Shown here in pieces: positions 34,721 to 44,735 of a stretch of DNA of 64,000 nt; the first letter of the stretch is position 1; every line of letters begins with the position of its first letter. The translations under genes were made by a program, and so were the position numbers. Where the stretch lies: positions 2,046,001 through 2,110,000 of the forward strand of contig NZ_CP016033.1 in the NCBI RefSeq assembly GCF_001663175.1, written 5' to 3'. The stretch comes from Erythrobacter neustonensis (GTDB lineage Bacteria; Pseudomonadota; Alphaproteobacteria; Sphingomonadales; Sphingomonadaceae). The notes beneath the pieces are model-generated. The model was not told the origin of the DNA and searched no databases. It saw nothing but the letters and a program-made list of their open reading frames with translations.

Positions 34721-35682
34721 GCGGTCAGAAGCTGGGCATGCGCGGCCTCGATGGCAAGGGCGGGATCGGTGACAATCCGCAATTCGCGCCCGGTGGCCCT
34801 CGCAAGCTCGGCGAGCCATGCGTCTTTCAGCTTCGCCTTGAGCGCGGGGTGCACCGCCAGTTCCAATATGCGGCCGGTGCCGCCCGATTGCGCGGCCAGT
34901 TCCGCCTGACGCAGCGCCATGCGCGCGGCCATGCCCAGCCTCGCGCGGGCGAAGCGGTGGAGCAGCGAGGGGCCGGTCAACCGCGCTACGATCTGGACAA
35001 AGCCGAAGCCGTTCATGCCCGTGCGTTCGTGCGGCCAGTCCGCCAGCGCGGTGCCGAGCGCGGTGTCGACCGCGCGGCGATCCTCCTTCGCCTGCAACGT
35101 GGGAAAATCGATCCCGATATTCCCGCCAAGATCGAACCACGCCAGCGCCTGCGCAATCGCGGGCACTGCGGATAGCGCCACGTCGCGCGGCGTGCCGATG
35201 CCGTCGATGTCGATCAGGGTCATCGCCGGGGTCACGCTGACGAGAATCTCCCCGCCGGGAAAGGCGAGGCTGCCCGATGATGCCGCGTGCCAGACTTCTT
35301 CCCACAAGCCGGCAGGAAAGCGGCGCACGGTGCGGCCTTGGAGAAAGCCTGCCACTGGCGAGAGTGCATCGGCCCCGGCAGCGCGCGCCTGTGCGCGCTT
35401 CAATCGCCCGCGTTCGGCAATGCTCGCCCGCGTGATGACCAGATCGAGGCTTTGCCCCTCGGTCACATCCGGGCGAAGGTGATCGACCAGCGCCTCGCTG
35501 CCATCGGCGAGCCGTGCCACGCCGCGCCGCGTACCTTTCAATTTCGTCGTCAGCTGCCCGGAAACCTGCGAGCCTGCGGCAAGCTCACCCGGCCAGAGCA
35601 GCCTTGCGCTGCGGACCTGTTCGCCTTCGACCAGCAGCGCCCGGGTTTCCCCGATGCCCTCCTCGATCAGCCACTCAGCCAA
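34717..35682 (-). CDS. Ribonuclease E/G-family protein (short, sphingomonad type)
   Basis: A 321-aa homologue of the RNase E/G catalytic domain. The two metal-binding aspartates are visible in TLIDIDG and GNIGIDFPTL. The N-terminal S1-like part (MAEWLIEEGIGETRALLVEGEQVRSARL) is shortened and the zinc-link and long C-terminal scaffold of RNase E are absent. Start is a TTG overlapping the maf 3' end by 8 bp. Probably a dedicated RNA-processing enzyme; the main RNase E should be encoded elsewhere. Confidence 0.85.
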   Translation of the reverse strand: MAEWLIEEGIGETRALLVEGEQVRSARLLWPGELAAGSQVSGQLTTKLKGTRRGVARLADGSEALVDHLRPDVTEGQSLDLVITRASIAERGRLKRAQARAAGADALSPVAGFLQGRTVRRFPAGLWEEVWHAASSGSLAFPGGEILVSVTPAMTLIDIDGIGTPRDVALSAVPAIAQALAWFDLGGNIGIDFPTLQAKEDRRAVDTALGTALADWPHERTGMNGFGFVQIVARLTGPSLLHRFARARLGMAARMALRQAELAAQSGGTGRILELAVHPALKAKLKDAWLAELARATGRELRIVTDPALAIEAAHAQLLTA

Positions 35683-36247
35683 TTGGGAAACCAGCCGCCT
35701 TGAGCAGCGCGCGGGTGTGATAGAGCGGCAGGCCCATCACGCCCGAATGGCTGCCCCTGATCCACGCGATCAGCCCCTCGGCCGCGCCCTGGATGGCATA
35801 GCCGCCGGCCTTGCCCTGCCATTCGCCGCCCGCCAGATAGGCCCCGATCTCCTCGGCCGAAAGGCGCTTGAAACACACCACGGTTTCATCGAGCCGTTCG
35901 CGTAACGACCCATTGGGACCGCGCAGCACCACGCTGGAGAGCACCTGATGCCGCCGCCCGCTCATCAGTTCGAGGCAGGCGCGCGCTTCGGCCTCGGTCT
36001 CTGTCTTGGGTAGAATGCGCCGCCCTACGGCAACCACCGTGTCGCCCGCCAGCACGAAGCCGGGCGCATCCACAGCCAGCGCCTTTTCGCGGCCCATGCG
36101 CAAGGCATAGGCGCGCGGCAGTTCGCCCTTCAGCGGAGTTTCGTCGATATCGGCGGGCGTCACCGCATCCGCTGCAAGACCCAACCGGCCAAGCAGTTCG
36201 CGCCGCCGGGGCGATGCGGATGCCAATGTCAGGTGAACAGCGCCCAT
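35675..36247 (-). CDS. maf: Maf-family nucleotide pyrophosphatase
   Basis: A 190-aa house-cleaning pyrophosphatase acting on non-canonical or modified nucleotides. Signatures: LASASPRRRELL at the N terminus, VLAGDTVVAVGRRILPKT in the centre, and the C-terminal GKAGGYAIQGAAEGLI...SGVMGLPL. Start MGAVHLT lies 17 bp after the infA stop. It overlaps the next gene by 8 bp. Cluster order infA-maf-RNase-yacG is typical of alphaproteobacteria. Confidence 0.93.
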   Translation of the reverse strand: MGAVHLTLASASPRRRELLGRLGLAADAVTPADIDETPLKGELPRAYALRMGREKALAVDAPGFVLAGDTVVAVGRRILPKTETEAEARACLELMSGRRHQVLSSVVLRGPNGSLRERLDETVVCFKRLSAEEIGAYLAGGEWQGKAGGYAIQGAAEGLIAWIRGSHSGVMGLPLYHTRALLKAAGFPIG

Positions 36248-36264
36248 CGTCTGGGCCACTGGCC

Positions 36265-36510
36265 TTATTGCGGGCCGGGGCCGCCGCGACCCGGCATGAA
36301 GCGATAGGTGATGCGCGCCTTGGTCAGATCGTAGGGGGTGAGTTCGCACAGCACTTCGTCACCCACCAGCACGCGAATGCGGTTCTTGCGCATCTTGCCC
36401 GCCGTGTGGCCGAGCACTTCATGGCCGTTTTCAAGCTCCACCCGGAACATCGCATTGGGCAGCAGTTCTACCACGCGCCCGCGCATTTCGAGGAGTTCTT
36501 CCTTGGCCAT
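36265..36510 (-). CDS. infA: Translation initiation factor IF-1
   Basis: An 81-aa S1-fold protein that binds the ribosomal A site during initiation. Sequence [20 protein letters not shown]...[14 protein letters not shown] is unmistakable. The usual length is 72 aa; here a Gly/Pro-rich tail (GRGGPGPQ) is added after the normal ITYRF end. The ribosome-binding site AAAGGGAA precedes the ATG. First gene of the infA-maf-RNase-yacG run. The very long antisense frame covering it is a shadow. Confidence 0.97.
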   Translation of the reverse strand: MAKEELLEMRGRVVELLPNAMFRVELENGHEVLGHTAGKMRKNRIRVLVGDEVLCELTPYDLTKARITYRFMPGRGGPGPQ

Positions 36511-36729
36511 GTATTCCCTTTGGTTTTGCGTTGCGGCGCACAATGCGCCCGTCGATTGCTGGCCGCGCTTTAGCGATGCGGGAACCAAAAGGGAAGGCTC
36601 GTGCGTTAGTGCCCGAAATGCATGACAATGGCTGCCGGCGGGGAAGAGCAACTTTCTGGTCGGGAAATGCCGCAAGCACGGGCGCCACAATCGGCAATCG
36701 CCAGCGCCCCGATACCGATTCGAAGGACC

Positions 36730-39678
36730 ATGATGACCCTCTCCCCGTTTTCCCGCGCCTTCTTGCGCACCGGCACCTGTCTTGCCGGAGCCGTGCTGGC
36801 CTTTCCGCTGGCCGCCGAAACCGCGCAGCCGCAGCCCGAGCCCGTCGCCGCACAAAGCGAGGATGCCGAGCCCGACAGCGCCAGCGATACCGGCGCGGTG
36901 ACCGAAATCATCGTGCGTTCGGGCCGGGTGCGCGGGCAATTGTTCGTCGAACAGGCGCCCTTGCTCCAACTCGATGAAGCCGCGATCGCTGCCGAGGGCG
37001 TCACTTCGATCACCGATCTTATCGCGCAGATCAGCGCGCGAACGGGGTCTGCCCGCGGGCGCGGGGGCGGCGGGCCGGTGATCCTCGTCAACGGCATCCG
37101 CATCGGCTCGTTCCGCGAGTTCGCCAATTACCCGCCCGAAGCGCTGCTGCGCGTCGAGGTGTTTCCCGAGGAGGTCGCGCAGCGGTTCGGTTTCTCGCCC
37201 GACCGGCGGGTGATCAACCTGATCCTCAAGGACAATTATTCCAACCGGCAGGCCGATCTGGAATTCGAGATGCCCTCGCGCGGTGGCTATTACCGCACCG
37301 AACAGCAGCTCGGCATCCTCAAGATCGCCAATGGTGGGCGGATCAATGCCAATATCGAAGTCAGCGATACCAATCTGCTGACCGAGGACGAGCGCGATGT
37401 GCCGCAGACGCCGGGGTCGGTGTCCGATATCGCGGGCGATCCCGATCAGGCGCGGTTCCGCAGCCTGCTGGCCGATACTTTCGGGCTGGAAGCCAATGTC
37501 TCGTGGGCCAAGGCCTTCACCGACAGCGGCACATCGGTCAGCGCCAACCTCAACTACGCGCGCGACGAAAGCCGCAGTCTCGATGGCCTCAACACGATCG
37601 TCCTGACCGCGCCGGGGCAGGGCGGGGCCAGCGCGCTGCGCACCTTCGGCGAGGACACCCCGCTCGCCCGGCGCAGTTCGACCGATACAATATCGGCCGC
37701 AGGATCGCTGACCCGCCCGCTTGGCGCGTTCCGGCTGACCAGCACCTTCGATGGCTCCTTTGCCGGAAGCGAGACCGAGATCGACCGCCGCTTGAGCGAG
37801 CCGCAATTGCAGGCGCTGCGCGATGCTGCGCTTGCCGGGACACTGGCGATCAATGGCGATCTGCCCGGCAACACCGCAGCCGGGTTCGACACCGCGCGCA
37901 GCCGCAGCATCGTGGCCGGATCGCTGACCACGCTCGAAGGGGGCCTTGCCGAACTGCCCGCAGGCGAAGTGCGCGCGACCTTCGATGTGGGCCTCAACTG
38001 GCAGCGGATCGAAAGCGCGGACACGCGCTCGCTTACCGAGGCCAACCTCACCCGCCGCACGCTCTCGACGGGGGCCAATCTGGTCGTGCCGCTGACCAGC
38101 CGCCGCGACGAATTCTTGGATGCGCTGGGCGATTTCACACTCAACCTGCAGGCGGGGGTCGAGGATCTCAGCGATTTCGGCGTGCTGGGCGACTGGAATG
38201 CCGGGATCACGTGGAAGCCGGTCGACGGGCTCGACCTGTCGGCGACCTATATCTGGCGCGAGGTGGCCCCGGGCCTGTCGGCGCTGGGCAATCCCCAGAT
38301 CACCAACTTCAACGTGCCCGTGTTCGATCTGGTGCGCGGCGAGACCGTGCTGGCGACTGTGCTGACCGGCGGCAATCCCGACCTTCCGGCCGAAACCCAG
38401 CGCGACTGGAAATTTTCGGCCAACTGGGAACTGCCCTTCTGGGAAAATTCGCGCTTTCAGGTTGATTACATCCGCAACCGTTCGGACAATGTGGTCAGCG
38501 CCTTCCCGCAGATCGCGCCGGGAATCGAAGCGGCGTTTCCGGGCCGCGTGACACGCGATGTCGACGGGCGGATCGTGCGTGTCGACCGGCGTTCGGTGAG
38601 CTTTGCCGAAACGAAGGCAGACCGGATCCAGTTCACGCTGTCGACCAACGGCAGCATCGGCGCGCCGCCCGAAGGTCAGGGTGGGCCGGGCGGGGGACGC
38701 TTCGGCGGCGGCGGGCGTTTCGGCGCAATGGCCGCGGCACCGGCGCCGGCTGCGGCTGCATCCGCCCAGCCTGCACCGCCGACGACCGGCGCTGCACCCG
38801 CTCCGCAGGCGGCTGGCGCGCCGCCGGCTGGCGGTTTTGCCCCGACACAGGCGCAGCGCGACCAGTTCATGGCGTTCCGCACGCGGCTCTGCGCCGATGA
38901 CGGGCAGGCCTTCCTTGAAAAGCTCGCCGCTGCGATCGACAGCGGCGCGGACATCTCGGCGGAGTATCCGGGCGTTGACCCGGCGCGCCTTGCACCGATG
39001 CTGTCGCGCCTGCGCGGCGAGGATGGCAAGCTCGACCCCGCCAGGCTCGCGACTTTCCGCACCCGTATCTGCGCGATCGATCCGGCGATGATGGGCGGCG
39101 GCAGTGCGCCCGGTGCAGCGCCGGCACAGGCCGCAGGCGGCGCACCTGCGGCGGCAGGCGGCGGCGCTCCGGCGTTCAACCCGCTGGCGGGCGGGCGGCA
39201 GATGCAGGGCTGGCGTTATTTCGCCAACCTCACGCACACGATCGAGCTCGCCAACGAAATCCTGATCGCGCCGGGTCTCGATCCGCTCGACCAGCTCGAT
39301 GGCGAGGCGACCGGTGCCTTTGGCCAGCCGCGCCATTCGAGCCGTCTGGAAGCGGGCCTGTTCGGCAAGGGCGTGGGCTTCCGCCTGTCGGGGATCTACA
39401 CCGGCGAAACCCGGCTCGACGGCGCGGCGGGCGCGACCGATCTGTTCTTCGACGACATCGTCACTTTCAACCTGCGCGTGTTCGCCAACATGGGCGAAGT
39501 CACCGGCAAGAACGAAGGCCTGTTCAAGGACCTGCGCGTCAGCCTCGTCGCCGACAACCTGTTCGACGCCCAGCGCCGCGTGCGCGATTCGAACGGGGTG
39601 ACGCCGATCAATTATAACGCCTTCGTGATCGACCCGCTGGGGCTTTACCTCGGGCTCGACTTGCGCAAGCTGTTCTAG
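36730..39678 (+). CDS. TonB-dependent receptor with inserted Ala/Pro/Gly-rich module
   Basis: A 982-aa outer-membrane receptor-like protein. The signal peptide is near residues 10-30, a plug follows ([38 protein letters not shown]), then a barrel ending DLRKLF. At about residues 650-815 the barrel is interrupted by a Gly-rich, then Ala/Pro-rich stretch and a helical segment containing two similar units (FRTRLCADD near 716 and FRTRICAID near 775). The plug lacks the usual RGP segment but keeps a degenerate form ([20 protein letters not shown]). Ligand unknown. The stop overlaps the convergent flavoprotein stop. Confidence 0.85.
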   Translation: MMTLSPFSRAFLRTGTCLAGAVLAFPLAAETAQPQPEPVAAQSEDAEPDSASDTGAVTEIIVRSGRVRGQLFVEQAPLLQLDEAAIAAEGVTSITDLIAQISARTGSARGRGGGGPVILVNGIRIGSFREFANYPPEALLRVEVFPEEVAQRFGFSPDRRVINLILKDNYSNRQADLEFEMPSRGGYYRTEQQLGILKIANGGRINANIEVSDTNLLTEDERDVPQTPGSVSDIAGDPDQARFRSLLADTFGLEANVSWAKAFTDSGTSVSANLNYARDESRSLDGLNTIVLTAPGQGGASALRTFGEDTPLARRSSTDTISAAGSLTRPLGAFRLTSTFDGSFAGSETEIDRRLSEPQLQALRDAALAGTLAINGDLPGNTAAGFDTARSRSIVAGSLTTLEGGLAELPAGEVRATFDVGLNWQRIESADTRSLTEANLTRRTLSTGANLVVPLTSRRDEFLDALGDFTLNLQAGVEDLSDFGVLGDWNAGITWKPVDGLDLSATYIWREVAPGLSALGNPQITNFNVPVFDLVRGETVLATVLTGGNPDLPAETQRDWKFSANWELPFWENSRFQVDYIRNRSDNVVSAFPQIAPGIEAAFPGRVTRDVDGRIVRVDRRSVSFAETKADRIQFTLSTNGSIGAPPEGQGGPGGGRFGGGGRFGAMAAAPAPAAAASAQPAPPTTGAAPAPQAAGAPPAGGFAPTQAQRDQFMAFRTRLCADDGQAFLEKLAAAIDSGADISAEYPGVDPARLAPMLSRLRGEDGKLDPARLATFRTRICAIDPAMMGGGSAPGAAPAQAAGGAPAAAGGGAPAFNPLAGGRQMQGWRYFANLTHTIELANEILIAPGLDPLDQLDGEATGAFGQPRHSSRLEAGLFGKGVGFRLSGIYTGETRLDGAAGATDLFFDDIVTFNLRVFANMGEVTGKNEGLFKDLRVSLVADNLFDAQRRVRDSNGVTPINYNAFVIDPLGLYLGLDLRKLF

Positions 39679-40868
39679 CCGCGCGCCTGGGCGAGCGCCT
39701 CGGCGCAGGCATGGCCGCTCGCCCAGGCCCACTGGAAGTTGTATCCGCCGAGCCACCCGGTCACATCGACCGCCTCGCCGATGGCATAGAGGCCGGGGAC
39801 CTTGGCGGCTTCCATCGTCCGGCTGGACAGCTCGCCCGTGGCGATTCCGCCGGCGGTGACTTCGGCCTTGGCATAGCCTTCGGTGCCATTGGGCACGAAG
39901 CGCCAGTCGGCCAGCTGGCCCTGTGCGCGGCGAAGATCGCGGTCCGACAGATTGCCAAGCTCGCGGTCCAGCCCCAGCCGGTCCGTCAATGCATCCGCCA
40001 GCCGCGCGGGCAACCGTTCGCGCAGCAGCGTGCGCAGCGTCGCCCTCGGCCGGTCGCGCTTGGCATCGACCAGCCAGTCGGTCGCGGCATCGGGAACGAA
40101 ACTGATCGCGACCGGATCGCCGTGCCGCCAATAGCTCGACACCTGAAGGATCGCCGGGCCCGACAACCCCTTGTGCGTGAACAGCGCGGCTTCCGCGAAT
40201 TCGGCCTTGCCCGCCCGCGCGCGTACCGGGGCGGCGACGCCCGACAATTCGCGAAACAATACGTCCTCGCCCCCCAGCGTCAGCGGGACGAGCGCGGGGC
40301 GCGGTTCGGCGACCTTCAATCCGAACTGCCGCGCCAGCCGATAGGCAAAATCGCTCGCCCCCATCTTGGGGATCGACGGGCCGCCGGTGGCGATCACCAG
40401 CGCGGGCGCGCGCCAGATGCGGCCATCGGATGCGGTGACGGTGAATTGCCCGTCCTCCCCCCGTGCAACGGCAGCGATATCGACCCCGCAGGTCAGCGCC
40501 ACCTGTTCGCGCGGACATTCCTCCAGCAGCATGTCGACGATCTGCCGCGCCGAACCGTCGCAGAACAATTGGCCCAGCGTCTTTTCATGCCACGCGATCC
40601 CGTAGCGTTCCACCAGCGCGATGAAATCGGCGGGCGTGTAGCGCGCCAGCGCGCTCTTGGCGAAGTGTGGGTTGGCGGATAGGTAATTGGCCGGCCCTGC
40701 GCCAAGGTTGGTGAAGTTGCACCGCCCGCCGCCCGAAATCAGGATCTTCTTGCCCGGCGCATCGGCCTTTTCCAGCAAGGCCACGCGCACCCCGCGCTGC
40801 CCGGCCTGGCCCGCGCAGAACAGGCCCGCGGCGCCCGCGCCAAGGATGATGACATCGCTGTGTTCCAT
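39675..40868 (-). CDS. HI0933/YhiN-family FAD-dependent oxidoreductase
   Basis: A 397-aa flavoprotein. The N-terminal dinucleotide motif is [14 protein letters not shown], then [15 protein letters not shown], the family signature, and a C-terminal FAD motif [27 protein letters not shown]. The physiological reaction of this family is not established. Start MEHSDVI; an upstream in-frame ATG adds 12 residues. A 180-bp gap separates it from the divergent next gene. Confidence 0.9.
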   Translation of the reverse strand: MEHSDVIILGAGAAGLFCAGQAGQRGVRVALLEKADAPGKKILISGGGRCNFTNLGAGPANYLSANPHFAKSALARYTPADFIALVERYGIAWHEKTLGQLFCDGSARQIVDMLLEECPREQVALTCGVDIAAVARGEDGQFTVTASDGRIWRAPALVIATGGPSIPKMGASDFAYRLARQFGLKVAEPRPALVPLTLGGEDVLFRELSGVAAPVRARAGKAEFAEAALFTHKGLSGPAILQVSSYWRHGDPVAISFVPDAATDWLVDAKRDRPRATLRTLLRERLPARLADALTDRLGLDRELGNLSDRDLRRAQGQLADWRFVPNGTEGYAKAEVTAGGIATGELSSRTMEAAKVPGLYAIGEAVDVTGWLGGYNFQWAWASGHACAEALAQARG

Positions 40869-41049
40869 GCCCTCGCGGATAGGCGAGCGCTGCGCAAATG
40901 CCAATCACCGCCACGCCCTGCCGCATGCGCGCCTTCGATCCGGCGCGTTCGCGTGACTTTTCAGGGAACTTGCCCACGCCCGCGCCCTTGTCTCCCGTCA
41001 CACAGCGCGCAAGCTTTTGCGAAGGCAGCGCGCAAAGAGGAGAAGAACA

Positions 41050-41457
41050 ATGAAGATTTCCGACAACACCCATGTCGCCGTGATCGATGGCGAACGCTTC
41101 GTGTGGCTGCGCAACAGCGGCACTGAAGCCGACCCGCAGCTCGAAGCGGTCGACACCCCCGAAATGGATGGCACCAATCGCAGCCAGGGCGGACAGCGCC
41201 ACTCGATCACCTCGGGCGAACCGGCCGGCAATGATCTGGACGAGGCCGCGCATGTGGCGGCGGTGGCCGAATGGCTCAACCATCAGGCCAAGACCAACAA
41301 AATCGAAAACCTGATCGTGGTCGCCGACAAACGTTCGCTGGGCGAATTGCGCCGCCATTACCATGTCGAACTCGAACAGCGTCTGGTGGGCGAGATCGGC
41401 AAGGAAATGACCAACCAGTCGCTCGGCGACATTACCGCGGCAATCGCGGCGGCCTGA
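41050..41457 (+). CDS. Host-attachment-family (baeRF-like) protein
   Basis: A 135-aa soluble protein matching the Host_attach family, first described for a factor involved in attachment of Agrobacterium/Rhizobium and later related to the archaeo-eukaryotic release-factor (baeRF) fold. Recognisable segments are THVAVIDGERFVWLRN, then the central charged loop (GQRHSITSGEPAGNDLDEAAH), LIVVADKRSLGELRRHY and the C-terminal KEMTNQSLGDITAAI. The ATG follows GAGGAGAAG. It may act on ribosomes or in stress responses; the role is unproven. Confidence 0.8.
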   Translation: MKISDNTHVAVIDGERFVWLRNSGTEADPQLEAVDTPEMDGTNRSQGGQRHSITSGEPAGNDLDEAAHVAAVAEWLNHQAKTNKIENLIVVADKRSLGELRRHYHVELEQRLVGEIGKEMTNQSLGDITAAIAAA

Positions 41458-41514
41458 TCAAAACTGCCCGCAGGGGAATTGCCAAGCGGGTAGCGCAGTC
41501 CCTATCTGCACCCC

Positions 41515-43476
41515 ATGGCCCGAACCCCCGCAGGCACCCCCAACGATCCGCGCGGCGCGGAGCGCTTCAACGAAGCGCGCGCCGCGCAGACCGTGGCCGG
41601 TGCCAAACCCGATCTTCAAGGCGGCGTCGATGCGATCCGCGAAACCGTGCGGGTGCTCAAACCGATCCCCGGCGTTTACCGCATGCTCGATCGGCAGGGC
41701 GAGGTGCTCTATGTCGGCAAGGCGCGCAGCCTGAAGGCGCGGGTGGCCAATTACACGCAGGTTGCCGGGCTTTCGGGGCGGCTCCAGCGGATGGTCAGCC
41801 AGACCCGCAGCATGGAGATCATCACCACCAATTCGGAAGCCGAGGCGCTGCTTCTGGAAGCGCAGCTGATCAAGCGGTTCCGCCCGCCGTTCAACGTGCT
41901 GCTGCGCGACGACAAGAGCTTCCCCTTCATCCTGCTGCGCGCCGATCACACATTTCCGCGCATCCAGAAACACCGCGGCGCGCGCCGGGCCAAGGGCAAT
42001 TATTACGGCCCGTTCGCCAGCGCGGGCAGCGTCAACACCACGCTGAACGCATTGCAGAAACTGTTCCTGCTGCGCTCATGCACCGACAGTTTTTTCAACA
42101 ATCGCGACCGGCCCTGCCTGCTTTACCAGATCAAGCGCTGCTCGGCGCCGTGTGTCGGGCGGATCGATGCCGAAGGCTATGATGCGCTGGTGCGGCAGGC
42201 CAAGGATTTCCTGTCGGGCAAATCGGGTGCGGTGCAGGCCGATCTTGAACGGCAGATGGCCGATGCGGCCAAGAACCTCGATTTCGAAACCGCGGCGATG
42301 CTGCGCGATCGCTTGCGCGCGGCGACCTTCATTCAGGGGTCACAGGCGATCAACGCGGTCGGGCTGGGCGATGCCGATGTCTTCGCGCTGGCGGCGAAGA
42401 ACGGGCAGATGAGCGTGCAGTCCTTCTTCATCCGCGGCGGGCAGAACTGGGGCCACCGCGCGCTGTTTCCGCGCCACACCAGCGATGTCGACGAGGCGCA
42501 GGTGCTCGCCGATGTGATGCTGCAATTCTACGAGGAAGTGCCGCCGCCGCCGACAATCCTCGTCGACCGCGAATTGCCCGAGGCCGAGCTGATCGAGGCC
42601 GCGCTGTCCGAACTTGCCGGGCGCAAGGTCAGGCTGTCGATCCCCGAACGCGGCGACCGGCGCAAGCTGATGGCGCAGGCGCAGCGGAATGCGGTCGAGG
42701 CGCTTGATCGGCGGCTGGCGGAGACTGGCACCAAGGCGCGGCTCAACCGCGAGCTTGCCGAATTTCTCGAACTCGACAGCCCGCCGCAGCGGATCGAGCT
42801 TTACGACAACAGCCATATCCAGGGCACCAAGGCGGTGGGCGCAATGGTCGTCGCCGGGCCGGAAGGCTTCGAGAAGGGCCAGTATCGCAAGTTCAACATC
42901 CGCGAGGCGCAATCGAATGATGACTTTGCGATGATGCGCGAAGTCATGGCGCGGCGCTTCCGCAACTTTGCCGAAAGGCAGGAAAACCCCGCGGCGAAAC
43001 CCGGCGGGCACGAAACCGTGCTGCCCGATCTGATGCTGATCGACGGCGGCAAGGGCCAGCTGTCCAGCGTGATGCGCGTGCTCGAGGAGATCGGCATCGC
43101 GGACGAGGTCGCGGTGATCGGGATCGCCAAGGGCCCGCACCACGGGCGCGAGGGGCGCGAGGTGTTTCATTTTCCCGACGGGCGCGAGAAGATGCTGCCC
43201 GTCAATGCGCCGCTGTTGTTCCACCTGCAGAACCTGCGCGACGAGGTGCACCGCTATGTCATCGGCGCGCACCGGGCCAAGCGGTCGAAGGCGATCACCG
43301 CAAGCCCGCTTGACGAGATCCCGGGCATCGGTCCGGCGCGCAAGCGCGCGCTGCTGCTGCATTTCGGCACCGCGAGCAAGGTGCGGGCCGCGGCGCTCGA
43401 AGATTTGCAGCGTGCGCCCGGGGTGAGCGCGACCGTGGCGCGCAAGGTCTATGATTTCTATCACGCGGGCGGGTGA
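41515..43476 (+). CDS. uvrC: Excinuclease ABC subunit C
   Basis: The 653-aa nuclease of nucleotide-excision repair that cuts on both sides of UvrB-marked damage. The GIY-YIG domain starts at GVYRMLDRQGEVLYVGKA (GIY reads GVY). A UVR motif (LERQMADAAKNLDFETAAMLRDRL) is near residue 245, the RNase H-like endonuclease domain follows (IELYDNSHIQGTKAVGAMVV, LIDGGKGQLSSV), and helix-hairpin-helix motifs close the protein (IPGIGPARKRALLLHF). The N terminus carries about 50 extra residues before the first domain. Confidence 0.96.
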   Translation: MARTPAGTPNDPRGAERFNEARAAQTVAGAKPDLQGGVDAIRETVRVLKPIPGVYRMLDRQGEVLYVGKARSLKARVANYTQVAGLSGRLQRMVSQTRSMEIITTNSEAEALLLEAQLIKRFRPPFNVLLRDDKSFPFILLRADHTFPRIQKHRGARRAKGNYYGPFASAGSVNTTLNALQKLFLLRSCTDSFFNNRDRPCLLYQIKRCSAPCVGRIDAEGYDALVRQAKDFLSGKSGAVQADLERQMADAAKNLDFETAAMLRDRLRAATFIQGSQAINAVGLGDADVFALAAKNGQMSVQSFFIRGGQNWGHRALFPRHTSDVDEAQVLADVMLQFYEEVPPPPTILVDRELPEAELIEAALSELAGRKVRLSIPERGDRRKLMAQAQRNAVEALDRRLAETGTKARLNRELAEFLELDSPPQRIELYDNSHIQGTKAVGAMVVAGPEGFEKGQYRKFNIREAQSNDDFAMMREVMARRFRNFAERQENPAAKPGGHETVLPDLMLIDGGKGQLSSVMRVLEEIGIADEVAVIGIAKGPHHGREGREVFHFPDGREKMLPVNAPLLFHLQNLRDEVHRYVIGAHRAKRSKAITASPLDEIPGIGPARKRALLLHFGTASKVRAAALEDLQRAPGVSATVARKVYDFYHAGG

Positions 43477-43524
43477 TACCCGCAGGCGGCGCGGGCAGGG
43501 TGGTTTTGGTGCGGCCCTGACCCC

Positions 43525-43564
43525 GGTTAGACCCCGTTCAGACCCGCGTTAGAGCCGTTTTGCT
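43525..43564. repeat. parS-associated iteron block (copy A)
   Basis: Three phased units, GTTAGACCCC (43526), GTTCAGACCC (43536) and GTTAGAGCC (43548), lie 11-12 bp apart and are followed by GTTTTGCT (43557-43564). The block ends 15 bp before parS site 2. A matching block in opposite orientation accompanies parS site 3. The repeats lie in the intergenic space after uvrC. Confidence 0.7.
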
Positions 43565-43579
43565 GCCGGTTTGCAGCAC

Positions 43580-43595
43580 TGTTTCACGTGAAACA
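43580..43595. promoter_or_regulatory. parS site 2 (ParB/Spo0J binding)
   Basis: Perfect TGTTTCACGTGAAACA, identical to site 1, between the convergent uvrC and OmpA-family genes. The iteron block lies on its left and a terminator on its right. Confidence 0.92.
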
Positions 43596-43602
43596 CTGCA
43601 AG

Positions 43603-43639
43603 AAAAAAGGGGCGGACCGATGCGGCCCGCCCCCTTTTT
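43603..43639. terminator. Bidirectional intrinsic terminator
   Basis: AAAAAAGGGGCGG, a short loop, then CCGCCCC(C)TTTTT, a GC-rich stem with one bulge flanked by A-run and T-run. It can terminate uvrC on the plus strand and the OmpA-family gene on the minus strand, which converge here. Confidence 0.85.
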
Positions 43640-43643
43640 GCAC

Positions 43644-44549
43644 TTACATCCCGTCGAGCGCCTTGCTCACCAGGATATTGACCGAAACGCGGCGGTTCTG
43701 CGCGCGCCCGGCAGCGGTGGTGTTGTCCGCAGCCGGATCGGCGGTCGCCATGCCGGTCGGGGTCAGCATGCGGTAAGGCTTCCACTTGCAGACCTGCTGC
43801 AGGTGGTTGACCACGGCCGCAGCGCGCTTTTCCGACAGCGTCTGGTTGACCTCCTGCGAGCCGGTGATGTCGGTGTAGCCGAGCACCAGCATCAGCGAGT
43901 TCTCGTCCGCACCGGCGGTCTGCGCAGCGGCGCAAAGTTCGTTCTTCGCCGCCGGGCTCAGGGTCGCACGGCCGGTGTCGAAATAGACGTTGGTCGTGCC
44001 CTTGAGGTTGTACTTGTCGATGTCGCCCAGACGGCCGCGCAGCGCTTCGGTGGCGGCAGCGTTCTGCTGGATCGCCGCGCCCTGTTCGCCGAACTGCTGC
44101 TGCGTCCCGCCGCGGATCATCGCCGCGATCATGCGGTCATCGCTGGTGAAGCGCACCTCGCTGGCGACCAGACCTTCGGCATATTTCGAGGTCTTGATAG
44201 TGACGGGCAGGCCGTTGAGCAGCGCCGACTGGTCGAGCGTCTTGTTGCCGATGCCGAGGAAACCGCCGCGGGTGCGGATTTCGGTTTCGCTGTGCAGCGT
44301 GACCATCGTCACCGTGCCGTCATCCCCGGTGATCTGCAGACGCGAACCCTTGCGCGCCGAAATGATCCCGGAAACGCGCGGGCCTTCCTCCATTTCCGCA
44401 AGCGGGGGGAGGTTGCCGTAGACGGTGGTTTCCATGTCGTAGTTGGCCTGGCCTGCGGGCGCGGTCTGCGCGGCAAGGCCCGATGCCGCGGCGGCGCCCA
44501 AAAGCGCGGCCAGCATGATGCGGCGGGGGGTGTTCATGGCGGTTTTCAC
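43644..44549 (-). CDS. OmpA-family outer-membrane protein
   Basis: A 301-aa exported protein. Signal peptide (RRIMLAALLGAAAASGLAAQ) is followed by a DUF5666-like or OB-like beta domain (VSGIISARKGSRLQITGDDGTVTMVTL). The C-terminal peptidoglycan-binding OmpA domain contains NVYFDTGRATLSPAAKNEL and GRAQNRRVSVNIL. GTG start chosen because GGAGCAACA lies 7 bp before it; the ATG four codons later has no such site. Two cysteines in the OmpA domain may pair. Links outer membrane to cell wall. Confidence 0.88.
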   Translation of the reverse strand: MKTAMNTPRRIMLAALLGAAAASGLAAQTAPAGQANYDMETTVYGNLPPLAEMEEGPRVSGIISARKGSRLQITGDDGTVTMVTLHSETEIRTRGGFLGIGNKTLDQSALLNGLPVTIKTSKYAEGLVASEVRFTSDDRMIAAMIRGGTQQQFGEQGAAIQQNAAATEALRGRLGDIDKYNLKGTTNVYFDTGRATLSPAAKNELCAAAQTAGADENSLMLVLGYTDITGSQEVNQTLSEKRAAAVVNHLQQVCKWKPYRMLTPTGMATADPAADNTTAAGRAQNRRVSVNILVSKALDGM

Positions 44550-44735
44550 TGATTGTTGCTCCTGACATTGGGCCCGCGATCCCGGTCGGGCCCCTATGCG
44601 TCGTGTTGCGCGGCGTCCGGTTGTTGGCCGGCACCTTGCCCGTACATGAACGCGCGTGCAAACACCCCGTCAGGAGCGGGTAACCGGGTTTCCGGTTGCG
44701 GTGAGCCGAAGGTCAAGGCACGCGGCCAAACCCGG

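Noticed and set aside
36581..36607. GGAAC...CGTT upstream of the second TonB receptor as an EcfG promoter
   Set aside because: The spacer is 18 bp, outside the usual 16-17, and it lies ~120 bp before the start with no further support.
36265..40518. A 1417-codon open frame on the minus strand
   Set aside because: It overlaps a well-supported TonB receptor gene antisense, has the Arg/His/Gly-rich composition of a GC-rich shadow frame, and ends in the real infA gene.
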